From contig NC_132984.1 of the NCBI RefSeq assembly GCF_047496725.1, positions 692,501 to 756,500 of the forward strand: a DNA stretch of 64,000 nucleotides, given 5' to 3'. Below are positions 1-13,700 of the stretch, piece after piece. Numbering within the stretch: position 1 is the stretch's first letter; every line of letters starts with the position of its first letter. A program made the translations under genes and the position numbers. This DNA comes from Anoplolepis gracilipes (Eukaryota > Arthropoda > Insecta > Hymenoptera > Formicidae). Below the pieces are notes generated by a model. The model made no database searches, was not told the origin of the DNA, and saw only the letters and a program-made list of their open reading frames with translations.

Positions 1-173
1 TAATTAATAACAGCCACTGCCCTTACAAATTTCCCAAATCCCCGTCATCCTGGTAGAGTCATAACTTCTGTCTCTCATGATCGTTTATCCAAAAAAAAAA
101 AAAAGCGTGTCAGTTACTTTTTTTTCTCTCTGTCGAAACAAAAAGAAAGTACGACATCGTCTAATTGTTACAG

Positions 174-338
174 TTGATAGACGACGACGGCAGCATCGAG
201 ACAGCCCTGATAAATTACCTGTTCACCAAGCAGATCGTGAAGCGCCTTCGCAGCCAGCTGGACATCGGCGATTTACAGCGTAAACGCAGCTACTGGAAGC
301 AGTGCGCCTTCAACGCCGTGTCCTGCTTCGGTAAATAA
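174..338 (+). CDS. AstCCC: C-type allatostatin (AstCCC) precursor, 3' terminal exon (partial)
   Basis: This is the last coding exon of a secreted neuropeptide precursor. The acceptor TTGTTACAG ends at 173, and the frame is open for 54 codons to the TAA at 336-338. The C-terminus reads RKR followed by SYWKQCAFNAVSCFG, then K and stop. A tribasic cleavage site therefore releases a peptide with two cysteines six residues apart (disulfide ring), and the Gly gives a C-terminal amide after Lys removal. This matches the amidated 'triple C' member of the arthropod allatostatin C family, which acts on somatostatin-like GPCRs. The upstream part (LIDDDGSIETALINYLF) is spacer peptide. The signal-peptide exon must lie left of the window. 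AstC, AstCC and AstCCC are known to be a local triplication, so paralogues may sit just outside. Identity is certain at the peptide level; the exon phase assumes no split codon. Confidence 0.9.
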   Translation: MIDDDGSIETALINYLFTKQIVKRLRSQLDIGDLQRKRSYWKQCAFNAVSCFGK

Positions 339-403
339 GCAGGAGGACGAATGAAGAAAGACGAAGGGCGAGAGACGCGCGCAAGAGAAGCTCGTACACA
401 CAT

Positions 404-460
<57 letters not shown>

Positions 461-592
461 CATATGTATTTACACGTCGGAAAGTTTAGGAACGCGAAGG
501 AGATTGCACAAAGTTTTAAATTTCGATTCGAAAAAATATTATTAAAAAATTGCACGCTGCTCTAAAATACTGAATATTACACGGAAATGTGT

Positions 593-598
593 AATAAA
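593..598 (+). terminator. Candidate polyadenylation signal of AstCCC
   Basis: An AATAAA hexamer lies about 255 bases after the AstCCC stop codon, in AT-rich DNA that follows a (TA)n tract at 412-455. It is the first canonical hexamer after the stop. Not proven; hexamers are common by chance in this base composition. Confidence 0.35.
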
Positions 599-599
599 A

Positions 600-1271
600 T
601 TGATCGATAGTTGATAATTTACGCCGATTATCATAACGCGACATTATGGTTTAGCGCGGTTATAAAATACGCGAAACATTAAATACGCATCTAATGTGAT
701 GCGTTTAACGAAATAATTCGAGATAAAATGATAGATGTTGTAAAATATTGAATGATGAAATAATCGTGGAGATTAGAAGTCGGTCGACTCGTCGCGATAA
801 AGAATATTACATAATCAATTAATTTGATCATTTATAGCAGCAACTAACTAATATGCGTGCACAGGCCATTCCCTTTCGTCTCTCTTTGTTCTAATTCGGA
901 GCAAAACTCACTCACTGCATTATTATTATTATAATCCGTGAGAGAATAAACCGCACGAGAGGAAGCGGGAATTATCGTCGGGAGGCGGGGGGGGGGGGGG
1001 AAGCGCGAGTCAAAGTCGGTTGCTCCCGAAGAGTTGATATCTCCTTGCGTGTTTATTCGCGGTATATTCCCGAACTTTCCGACTTCGACGGTGTGTACGA
1101 GGGAAAGACAAAGAAAAGAGAAGGATCCCTCCTCATCTCCTCGCAAGTTGTCCGACTTAGAGCTTTCAAGAAATAAAATAGCTGCGAACGTCACACTCCC
1201 GCCGGCTGTTTTCGAACCCTTTGCATCGACGCTCTCCCTTCGAGGGAAAGGATAAAAAAATCAGATTAAAT

Positions 1272-1302
<31 letters not shown>

Positions 1303-4300
1303 GCAAAGAGGGTGAATTTTTAATTGAAATCGAGGAGGAAAAAAAAAACGTACGGTAATGTAATTGTGACATCGATTAATTTTATATTATCAATCGCGTA
1401 GGAAATAATTGAATTTCCGCAGACTGATAATACACGGTATAGATAACAGACGGGCGAATGCAAAGGGTAACGATACGAGTGACGATGTAATCGAATACAT
1501 ATCAGAGGATACCGCAGAGGACACGTGCCAAGTCTAATTCTTCTTTCATGCTGTTGCAAACTCCCCTACCTCTGTATCACATCAAAACCCACCAACCTCT
1601 AGCGCGCTGTTCGATACGTATATATGTTTAATTGATGCGTAATTTCATTTGCCTGTGTCGTCGATGTGTCCCGCCCTGTATATGTCGCAGCGTTCTGTGA
1701 ATGATTAAACTTGTTGTGTAATTGGCCCCTCGATTATATAAAATATTTCTCCTTCCCCCCTTCTATCCTCCATTTCTTCTCCCCCCTCCCCCTCCCCCTC
1801 CCCCTCGATATCCAATGATTGCGAGCGTCGAAAATATGTACTTACAAACATATACTTACTTAATTATTGTAATGTCAACATGGTCTATTTAAATATTCTT
1901 TGCGTTTCTTTAATCGCGAGTGTCTAATCGTCGAAATGTCACTTAGGCAATTAGATTCGTTGCGCAATTCGTTTAATCAGAGAATCACCACTCTCTGCTA
2001 CTCTCCTATTTAATTAAATTAATCCTGTATATTTATATATATATATAACTTTCTCATCTTAATCCGTTGTGGAATAAATTTCTCCTTTTTTTCTCAGAGA
2101 TATAATTTTTATTTACATCGTGCCCACAGGTGCAAGGAAGTTTTGTTCATTTTTTACAGGTACACATACATACACACGCGCGCGCGCGCGCATACGTTTT
2201 TGTCTAGGATTCAGAAAATAAAAAATAATTTATTCACTCACCGATACCGAGGCGGAGTTGTAGTAGTCACATATGCCGCAGTTGTATGATCACAGTTGAT
2301 CTGTAAAATAAAAATACATATTAATTAAAGCAAAATATTTAATTAATATTTATTAAAAACTAATTATATGTATATTCTCCAAAAATCGAATTTTTCATTC
2401 GTCCTTTAAATTCGACATTTAATAGATTGCAAAATTATCGAAAAAAGATTTTTTTCAGCAATAAATTTTTTAAAATAATGACAAAAATTTAATTTTTATT
2501 TTAAAAAAATAATCTAAACAACCAGAAATTTTAAATACATTTAAAATATTAAAATATTTTAATATTTTATCTACATATATATATATATATATAAGAATCA
2601 TATCAATTAAATACAAGAATATTTTAAATATTTCCAAATAAATGCGGAATATTTTCACATTATGCATTTATTATATGAATAATTTAATATAGATCGGAGG
2701 TAAACAAAACAATTAATTTTACAAAAAATAAGTAATAAATAATATTTCTAAATTACGCTCACCTAAGATTATATTCCTTGCATTTTCGGATATTTTGTTC
2801 TTTCTCTCTTGTTGCGTCTTTTTTTTTTGCTGCTCTTTCATACTACATAAACTCGCGAAACACAGTTAATTACGAATATGGTTGCACGACCCGTTAATCG
2901 TACACGATGCTCACTTTATTATATTGCGACGACTTTATTATATCACGATAATTTTATTATTTCGCGTTAGAAATTAAATAAATTAAAGACAAGCATCCGT
3001 GGATTGCGATATTCGAGAATATAATTAGGTTTGTCGACTGTTCGTAAAGTTCGATCGAATCCCATTCGAAATACGCGTTCTGACAAAAATTTAATTTATT
3101 TATTGAAAATCTAAAATTATTCAATATAATTATCAACCTCCTGATATAAATAATCTCTCTTTTTTCATTTCAGTTAAATATTATTAGGTTTTTAGATCAA
3201 TTAAATCAATCAATTTTCAAATTAAAAAATTAAATGTATTTTTTTTTACTTTAAAAGAAATTACACAATTCACAAATATGTAAATATAATTTGTAAACGC
3301 AATTTAAATGTTTTAAATTTAATTAAAATCCTTATATGTAAAAGTGCAATAAATAGATATGTATTTTAAATTTTTCAATAAACTGACTGTTCGATATATT
3401 CAATGAAATTCTTAAATTAAAATAAATATAAATAAAAGTAGGGATAAAATTATAACTTTATTTAGATAAAAAAAAAAAAAAGATTAAATTGTTACAATAG
3501 ATTTATAGTATCGGATTAAATATGAAAAATATTAAAAATACTTTTATTAATATTAAATAAATATAAATAATACAAGGTTAATACACAAGTCGATTGATAA
3601 TATATCTGCGATAATTTGCCAATTAATCAAAAGAATATGACACCAAAAGGTTATGTATATATATAATATTTTCATCCGATATGGCGAGATGATATGTACG
3701 TATATACGCGTGTCAAATTAAGAGTTCAACTAACACGCAATAATCGTACCTATTTTTAATCGCTAATTGAAATAATAATAAATTATATGAGAGTAAAGTG
3801 CGACAAATTAAGGAATGCTCCTGCTGTATCGAAGAATAATACCTTACAAATGGCTTGTGTATCGTTACAAGTCGAGTCTGAGGAACGACAAGATAACTGA
3901 AAAAAAAAGGTAAACACGGCGGGCAAAATATGACGCGCTTGTGTATATCCACAGGTATCTGCCGGCGAGTGATATCAATGAAATTAATAATGCGCGTGTT
4001 GTGTCTGTCTATATAATTTTATCATTTTACAATGTATCAATATGTAAGAATAACTTTATTGGAATAGCCGATACATCAATACTATATATAAGATTCGAGC
4101 TGTAATATTTCAGACTTTTCTTCTAATTTTTCACGCCCTTTTTTTTCTTTTTTTTTAAGGAAAAAAAAGACATTGCTCGCACACGAGGAATCTATCTTTC
4201 CCCAAAAGATCGCGAACGCAAAGTCCGATCTTCTGGAATATACGCAGAAATGTGGAAGAGTTTGAAAGAGTAATAAAGTAAAATCTGTTTCAAAGACGAT

Positions 4301-4359
4301 TTTTCCTTTCCTTTCGTGAGAAATAATTTACACGTGCAATATAATACCTGCTGCACCTG
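600..4359. other. Intergenic DNA between AstCCC and LIG3
   Basis: AT-rich sequence without a convincing gene. It holds a poly-G run near 990-1001, a (GA)n tract at 1274-1302, a C-rich pyrimidine stretch at 1780-1806, a short (CG)n at 2178-2191 and a (TA)n at 2573-2593. LIG3 3' UTR sequence is expected just below 4360 (reverse strand). One short splice-bounded segment at 2242-2300 is listed separately. Confidence 0.6.
2242..2300 (-). other. Orphan splice-bounded 59-nt segment (possible exon)
   Basis: On the reverse strand a good acceptor (TTTTACAG) ends at 2301 and a good donor (GTGAGT) begins at 2241. Between them only one frame is open (starts INCDHTTAAYV). It could be an alternative 3' exon of LIG3, whose last coding exon lies 2 kb upstream and is followed by possible donors (CAG/GTGCAG near 4353-4358), or an unrelated non-coding exon. 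No protein similarity recognised. Confidence 0.25.
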
Positions 4360-5006
4360 TCAATGAGCGCAGGGACAATTGCAGTAATCGCCGAGCAGCC
4401 GCACCGCGTGACAGATCTCGTCTTGCTTCGCGGATCGCGTCGCAGACTCTTCCAACCAGGACACGTTCACGTGCTTGGCGGTTCTCGGAAAGTCGGCAAA
4501 ATGCTGAAAAAATATTAAAAAAAAAAAAAAATAATAAATTTTACTTCACACGCATCTCCGATAATCAAGAGTATATGAAATATCTCTGTGTACGTGTGTT
4601 CGTTAATTATTAGTATAAATGCTAAAAATTATTAGTCTGAAATGTTCTTCCCTCCCGTCGTCCTGGTATAACAAATTTTTATTTTTAATTAACCGTGCAT
4701 GAGACAGTTTTACGAAGTTACGACACTTTATTATAAGAAACATCGTTGCACGCGCGCTCTGTGATATTTTACAGTTTATTAGCGTGTAACATTTTTTTTT
4801 ATATAAAATGCATTTATACATAAAAATATGTACATATATATTTTTTTATATTAAGTAGTTTATTCACGTTAATGGGCTGTAAAATATGGCAGAACTCGCG
4901 TGCAATATAGTGTCTCTTGTAATAAAGCGTCATGATTTACTCGTTTGCAGATGATTTATTCGTTTTTTTTTTCTTCTGTTTTTGAGCCACGAAAAATATG
5001 CATACA

Positions 5007-5077
<71 letters not shown>

Positions 5078-7637
5078 TTTTTAAGATTAATCAGAAAAAA
5101 ATAATTAATGAATTAATTAATTTAATCAGCTACGTAAGTACCGAGTCACACTGGCGTATAAGAATAAAGAAAAAAGAGATAAGAAAAACGAAAGAAAAAA
5201 TTTATCGGGGATGACGTAAAATCGCGGGGGTGTCTCTCCGATGACGCGAACCCCCACCCCTCCTCCTTTCTCCCACACTGCGCGTTCACGATACGCAAAT
5301 ATATTTTCCATAACCGTCACGGTAACATGGAAAATTAACGGGTACGAGCGGGAGAACGCCGGTAATTGATGCTGACGATTAATCGACCTGTGGCAGTCTG
5401 CTTCCAGGATAACGGAAAGTGCTAAACGTCGCTAAACGTAGAGGAGATAGTAATGGCCGCGGTATTAACCGTGGTTATCCAATTATATAGTCTCATCCCT
5501 CTTGTGCGTTAAATCTTTACGTTCTCACATGATTTTTCGCCGATAATCGGGGATACGCGTACAGGGTGTAATCGTTAGCTAGATATACTAGAGACACTAG
5601 CTAGAATATTGAAAGAAAAAGATTCGATTGCTGATAAAAAAAGTTTTATTTAAAAAATAATTCCTTCTAAAAATTTGAATTTAAATTAATAAAAATCATT
5701 ATAAAGAGTCGTAAATATTTTTCACATTACTTGTTAATGTTTGCAAATTATTGACGCAAAATTTGTACTTCAATTTAATTCAAGTCGAAATTTATACATG
5801 AAGAAAAAAGATTCGATTGTTGATAAAAAAAAAGTTTTATTTAAAAAATAATTCCTTCTAAAAATTTGAATTTAAATTAATAAAAATCATTATAAACACT
5901 CGTAAATATTTTTCACATTACTTGTTAATGTTTGCAAATTATTGACGCAAAATTTGTACTTCAATTTAATTCAAGTCAAAATTTATACATACAAGATTTA
6001 TATATATATAAATATATGAGAAGAAGATTTAATATTAAAATGAATTATTACATTATTAATAAGTATAAACAAATAGTGTAATATAAAATAAAATATAATA
6101 AAACATTAATTAATACAAATAATAAAATAATTTCGTATATAATATTATATTTTAATATTTATCTCTTTTAATAATAATAATATTTATCATATCATTTATA
6201 ACTGCTACGTATCTTTCATTATTATTTAACCAATTCAATTCCACGCAATAAAAATACATCTCAAAGCTTTTTACTTTCGATATACGGAACGTAGCTTTAA
6301 TTTTTTAAAGACTTTTTTTTCTAAAGTCTACTCGAAATTAAATTTCTTAGTCAGTTCCACACTGCTCTTTCACCCTTTATATTATGTATAATCATGAATT
6401 ACAATCTCGGAAACACGTATGTGCATTGTGCCGTGTATAACTAGTTCAAACTTACCACGAGAACGTCTGTGGACGGAATTTCTGCGCGCGTGTGGATGAC
6501 GTGGGTCGTCGTCGAGTCTGGTCTATTCTCCGACCTTACTATCGTAGCGCCGAGTCTAACGTTTCAAGCTAATGTCAAGGAGAATCATAGTTCGGACATA
6601 GTTGGTATAGTAGGTACGCTCGGCTTTAAATTCGCTCCTATCCCGGGAGAACACAAAGCGGAAACGTGCGTTTGGAGAAGAATGACGAAGGAAAAATGGA
6701 ACCTCGGCCACCCCGTCTGTAGGAAACGACGACGGGTGACCGGACGATCCCTCGAGGAATTTTCTCTCGCGGATCTGACCAGCGCGATGTCTGCCCATTG
6801 TAACCCACCAGAGATGCAAGATCTGTTTTATATATATATATATATATATATATCGTACCTTTCTACTATAGTATGTCCACGTGTTTCGTATCCCGACGGA
6901 TAGTTAATTACATCTTCCGTATGTAATTCGTTATATATATTACATGTATTTCAATTTTATCATAATTATTTATTATAAAAATTATCAATATTTAATAATA
7001 TATAAAGTACGTTAAACATCGTATATGTTTATTGTAACAAAACGTAATATACAGGGTGTCTCATTTTAAATGTGCGCTCCAAATAACTTTCTTATTTTTG
7101 ATTTTAGAGAAAAATGTATCTCGTAAAATATTATATAATTTTTCGATTATCTTATTTTAATACTTTTTAGCACATAATAATAATCATAAAAAAATGGATA
7201 CTTGGTTGTTTCTTTAAAAAAAAATCGAAAAATTAATATTTATATATAAGAAAGTTATTTGGGGTACACATTTAAAATGGGACATCCTGTATATATAAAA
7301 TAATAATTAAAAATATTATAAAATATCATTAAAATACAGGTAATAATATATAATAATATATATAATTAAAATAATACACAATGTGTGTAATAATTAAAAG
7401 GATATAATACATGTTTTAAAATCTGCAATAGTGATTTTTCCACGCGGATCGATTAATTTATAATATAAAATACCATTTTCCAAATAAAAAAGGAAACAAA
7501 GGATACTCGGTGTCTGTCGTTGCAAAAATCCGGAGATAGAAAATTGCTACAAGTCTCGATAATCTTTGAACATCTCCGTTAATGCACAGCTGATGTTGCG
7601 CTACTTCGGAAATCGATTAGAGGATCAAGAGGGAGAA

Positions 7638-7703
<66 letters not shown>

Positions 7704-10700
7704 CGGGGACTGTAAAAATTTATGAAATTATCGGAAGCGAGTGCAATTTTCGTAAAATTATCGAGCTTTTATAAAAACGGGAATGTAAAGATAATATAAT
7801 CATGTTGGTACAGCGCAAATTATCATCGTGTAAAATAATGTTGGAAAAAGGATACTTTTTGAGCATCCTTCGCGCGTCCTTCCTCCTGCTTTTGTCAAAG
7901 CTAGGCGCAAGACTCGCTCGCACGTCCTGCAGAACGTTGTTGGACATCTGGATAAACAAATTTCAAGATAGATATAAAAATGAGAGAAAGAGAAAAATTT
8001 ATTAATATATGTCCTAGAAATAAATCTAAAAATTGAAAATAAAAAATGTATATATTAACTGATAAGATAATACAAAGTAATATGCAACAATATATGAAAG
8101 ATAAGTTAATAATAAAATATTATGAAATTTATAAAAAAATAGGGAATAATAAATCACAACATAAAAAACAATAACAGTGGACGTAATAATAATGTGATAA
8201 GAATGAGTTAGAAGTTTTATAAATAGTATAATTATTCTCTCTTACATATATACATACAAGGGAAAGATTAAAGATAAATCTGTGTAATAAACAATAAATG
8301 CTTATTAACAATCAGTAGCAAAGGGGCAGAGTTATGTTAGATAGAGTATTTTCGAGAAGATAAATGAGATTAATTTCAGTGATTTTACGTTTCAGTATAG
8401 CGAGCAGAGATAAATAACGAATTCCAAAGAGAAGTAGCTGTCTACATGAAAGATTACTGATAAGTGATACGTTCATAGTTATAGTTTAAGAAAGATCAGC
8501 GAGACAGAGAAACATTTATCATTGTCTCAAGAGTCCTCCAAGAACGTAAAAGAATATACTCTATGAAATCTACGATGTTTTATATCATCTTTTGAAATAA
8601 AAATATGTAAGTAATCTCTTCAAATTTTGTAAAAAAATTGTGACAATCACAATAAGTAATGAACTGGAATAGCTTCCCAGATAGCAAGCACATGTAATTT
8701 TGACGTCGAAAACTGATCATTTCTGGTTCAATGACGTCACGTGACCAAATAATGTAATCTAATTTAAAACGTCTTAATAATGTTGTAATTGTAAAGAAAC
8801 GTCATAATATCGTGATTCTTAAGTCATTATTATATAAATCGCCTAAGTATTACTATTTTTTAACTCTCATTTAATTTTTTTTTTATAATATCTTAAATTA
8901 TTCAAACAATTTTGTGTATAATTTTGATATTCACAGTTCTCTATACATCAGAGTCCTGACATGAATTTCCTCTATAACCTGGGACTTGATCGTGACATTT
9001 GATCATGAAAAATGAAAAATTCATTCACAAATATTGAATTCATTAATGAAACTTTTCACTTTTCACGTGTTCACGCTAGAGGAAAAGATTCATGATCAAA
9101 TGTCATTAAAACGTCTTTTCAACGTCTTGAAACGTCGTCCTCGGTCGGTGACATTAGTCCGTCATTTTTACGTCATTACATCACGTCATATTTGGTTCGA
9201 ACTGAGCATATTTTGACGTGAAAATATGTCGTGCGCTTGCTACCTGGATTCTTTGCGTTACATACTTTTTTTTATAAAACCATCGATAGCAACGGAGGAT
9301 ATTTATGGTCTAACAATAAAAAGCACTATTTTAAAATAAATAAATATACGCGTGTACAAAGCTAAGAACGCAGAGTAAAGGAAGCGTGGGTGTAATATTT
9401 ACAAATTTCCCTCGTGAAAAGATAAATTTTTATTACCATGTAAAAAGAATAAAAATAACATCGACTTACGTTATCCTCGTCATCCGGGTCGAGGACGCCC
9501 GAGGATTCAGAAGATTCTTCCGTTCTGCCGGTGGGATAACAATCGATGTCACGATTCCGCTTCGTTTCCTCTCTCGAGGAGCCCGATGCCACGTCTCTTT
9601 TGACTCTCGCCTCCGCCTCGATCTTGAATTTCTTCCTCCGCGGCTGGACTCCTTCATCCGCGACACCGTCGGACCTTTCGTCGCGTTTGTCCCTCTTCCG
9701 TTTTTCGAAGGAATCCTCTGATGATTCCTCCTGGACTTTGAAACTCGTTGACGGCTCGTCCAGCGAGCTCGTTGCCTTCCTCGCCTTCTTCTCCAATTTT
9801 CTCGGCGACGTAGCCGGATCGGGGGATCTCTTTCTCGGGACATCCTCGACGTCGGCCAGTAAATGACTAAAGTCGACGGAATCCGGTTTCTTCTCGAAGA
9901 GCTCGCGCAGCTCGTTCAAACTAGTGGCCGTCGACCAATCCTTGTCGTGGCGGATCCGCGTGACACGCGGAAACCGGATGCTGATCCCGTCCGCGGTGTG
10001 TACCCCCTGATTCGTAAACTCGGCTCCCGTGATTTCCCATACCGGCTGTTTCTGGTCCCCCGCGGTTCGAAATGACGATTAACCACCAGATAATAGGCAA
10101 AGTTTTTTTTTTTTTTTTTTTTTTTCAACTTTATCATCTTTTACGTCTTGTGTTTCGATAATGAAAATTGATGACATGTAAATTGCCGAGTCGTAACGCA
10201 TTTTTATACTCGTACTTCTAGAAATATTTCCCAAGCATATATTTTTCACTCTCTTTAGTTTTTTCAAACTGTTTCATTTATCTTTCATTGACCAAGTTTT
10301 AAATTGTTGTAAAAAGTATCGCGTACTACTTGCAATAATACGGAAAATTCAATCCCGGAATATTAAATCCAGAACTGAATAATTTTAGTCATTTTTCGAC
10401 TTGAAAAATGTATCGGATAAAAAAATTTATAACAGCAATACACACACATATCCATACATATTGGGTTGAATATTTTTACAAAATATTTCTATTAATTTCA
10501 AATAAAAAATTAAATAAAAGTATTTGGATTTAACAATAAGTTCATTTAAAAGACATAGTTTTCATAATAATCTAAGAATTAGTCAATGAAAAGTAAATCG
10601 AAAAAATTACAGAAAAAAATGTGCGGCTGAAATATTTCGAGAAATACAAATATATCGAAATATATATATATATATTTCTTTAGATTTGGCGAGAAATCAA

Positions 10701-13700
10701 TTTTCATTATGAGAACACATGACATAAAAGATAATAAAGATAAATTCTGCCATTATTTGATTATTTTCTTGTTACATATACATAAATATCGCGTTGATTA
10801 CTTTTATCACTAATTTCTTTTAACATCACGCTTTGAATATTTCTACCACAAATTCATTCATTTTCCGTCTAAAAAGATTTCTCTTTCTGTTAAACAAATG
10901 AAGTTATTTGGATCTAACAATGAGTCACGGAATTGAATTCTTTTGTGAATTATAATAGATACATATAAATTATAAATCATTTTTGCTTTATATTCGTAAC
11001 AAAATTCCTGTCGCAAAAGTGAAAGACATTCATAGATTAAACCGCACAGATTACCTTGGGATCTCTCGCCACAAAATCCGGCACCATGGGTTTCTTAGCG
11101 TACAACCAGCTCGGCACTTTCTCAACATCCTTGCCAATCTTCACCATGTCGAGCTCATCCTGCAGCGCTGCCAGGGTGCTATCATCGTGTCCCGTGTGGA
11201 CCTACGTCATCCAGACACCGGATGAAAAATATTAATCTCTAGGCTCGAATTGAATTAACTTGCTTATTACTCATTTTATTTACTTTGGTCACGGTTAACC
11301 ACTTATCACGTCTCTCGTCGTAGCAGCCCATTAAAAAGACTGATAGAATGCCACCTGTGAAATCATAATAAATTAAAAAGAGAAAGAAATCGAAGATACA
11401 TATTTCGAAAGAATAAAAAAAAGAGATTCGTCATTTTTTTCTATATTTTTTTTTTTATTTCAAATTTTATCCAACTTTTTGGAAAAATGTGTCAGAATCA
11501 ATAATGATGATTATTGGAATAAAACAAAATTTCCTTTGTATATATTTAATTATTTTTGTAATAAAAAAATTGTTTGCAAAGACATACCACGCGCGATATA
11601 TACTATATAATTTGACTTTATAAATCCTTTCTAATCGAACTGTGATAAAGTATCGTACGGACCTTTATTCCCTGTGCCGTACCATGCGCCAAGCACGACG
11701 AGGTCTGCGCTATCAGCCATTGCACCCCCGCACAAATAGTCCTTCTTTACCTTCAACCAGTGTCTCTTGCCTGGCTCGTATTTGCTCTGAAAATGCGAGT
11801 TTCGAAACACCTGAATTCGCGAAGGAAATGTTCACGCGAGAACGATATCGCGCGATTTTTACGACTCAATCTCTCATTAGTGTGAGAAATTTTATCAATA
11901 AATACTTATTAATAATAGGAATAATTAAATATAATTTGTGTATTGATAAAAGTAATAAGTAATAATAAATGATAAAAAATAATCTGTATTTTTTTCATTC
12001 GAAATCTTTGTGACAGGGAACGTCAATATTTACATCGATGTCCTTTAGAACCAAACCCTCGAGACCCAATTTCAACACGTACACGATTCTTTCCGCGAGA
12101 ACCCGGGGATCCTGAAACAAGATGCGAATTATAATCCGTCATACGATACTGCTGTAAATAAATAACAATTAATTTATTTCTCTCTCTTTACATGGACTTC
12201 GTGAACCTCCGATAGCATTATTCTATTCGGTATCTCGGTCATCCTGTCCTTCAGGATCCTTCTGCGCTCCGACACAGGCCTAACCGAATGAAGGGGAAAA
12301 ATTAATTTTATCATTGTAATATAATTAGATAGAAATTACATATAGTTGTAACTATACAATATAATTATTTTATCCAAAATATTATATTATTATAAAATTT
12401 AAAACTTTATATATATAACTGTTAATCATTATAATTTAAAATAATAAATAAACGTAAAAAATTAAAGTGCACAGTTGGGACTGCTAAAAAAAATAAAATG
12501 TAAAAGAAAGATTATCATTACGTAAACTATTTTTAAAAAATTCCATATATATTTATTTACTTGTTCATAAGTATCTCTCCGTTGTAGTACAGACAGTCGA
12601 AAACAAAGAGGCACACATTGGCGTTTTTAAATTCGGCTTTCTGAAATTATATTCGATTACGCAAGTTTTATTTTACAATGCTACAATTATTATATTATAA
12701 AAATATTATATATAATATTGACTTTTGATTCACGATTATTGAGATATCGCAGGATTCGAAATAATAATAAATAATTAAACATAAAAGTGTTCGGATAAGG
12801 ATATTATATTGAAAAATTGTAAAAATAAAAAATTGACAACGCGAGAGATAAAGTTTTTACTTTATGAATTCCTAAAGTGCCGAAAGGTAAGGGTTGCCCG
12901 GTTTCGTTGTCGACCATAAGAATCTCAGAATCGAGAATCAGATCGTCACCGTCCGGGAATGCCTGTGCTATGTAATCCTTGAACAGATTCACCTGAAAAA
13001 AAAATCAATTGCTATTCCGCTATTCGAGAGAATTATTCGAATTCTATCACGGATTGCGCAATCGCAATCGAATGTCATCATGCGACTGAATTTTATTCAT
13101 CTTCAATTCTATTAAACGCTTTTGTGAGACATTTTAACAATGATATTGAATTTTATTCCATTTTTTTCAATTTTATCAAACGGTCTCGTGAGAAATGTTA
13201 GCGATAATAACGAAATAATAATATGTCAAGATTATTTAAAATTATGTTTTTCTAAACCTTTTTTCGTTTAAAACATGTTTTTAACATTCTAAACATATTT
13301 TAACGGCGTTAAAAAGAATCACATGCTTAAAACAAAAAATATACTTAAATATATATTTACTTATGTTGTAGATATTAAGATACGATATGTTTAAATTTAT
13401 TCCAATATGTCTATATTAATTGATAATATATTTATATAATTTATCGACCAATACTAAATTTTTATGTAAAGAAATAAAAAAATTAAATTTAAAGATACCG
13501 TATCTTGATATCAAAACATTTATATTACATGTTTAAAACATGATTCCTCAAAATGTGTGTTTTAAAAATGTATTTATAAATTTTTGAAATATTTAATTAA
13601 ACTATTTAATAATTTTAATAATTTGCATATATAATATAATTAAATTTATTTTACATATAATATACACACATACTCACACAAGTGTGTTATACGTGAATTA

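Noticed and set aside
6469..6903. 144-codon plus-strand open frame
   Set aside because: Antisense of LIG3 exon 16, ending in a TA microsatellite; no domain and no splice signals of its own.
9386..9866. Several plus-strand and alternative-frame open frames of 100-125 codons
   Set aside because: Shadows of the GC-rich, basic linker encoded by LIG3 exon 15.
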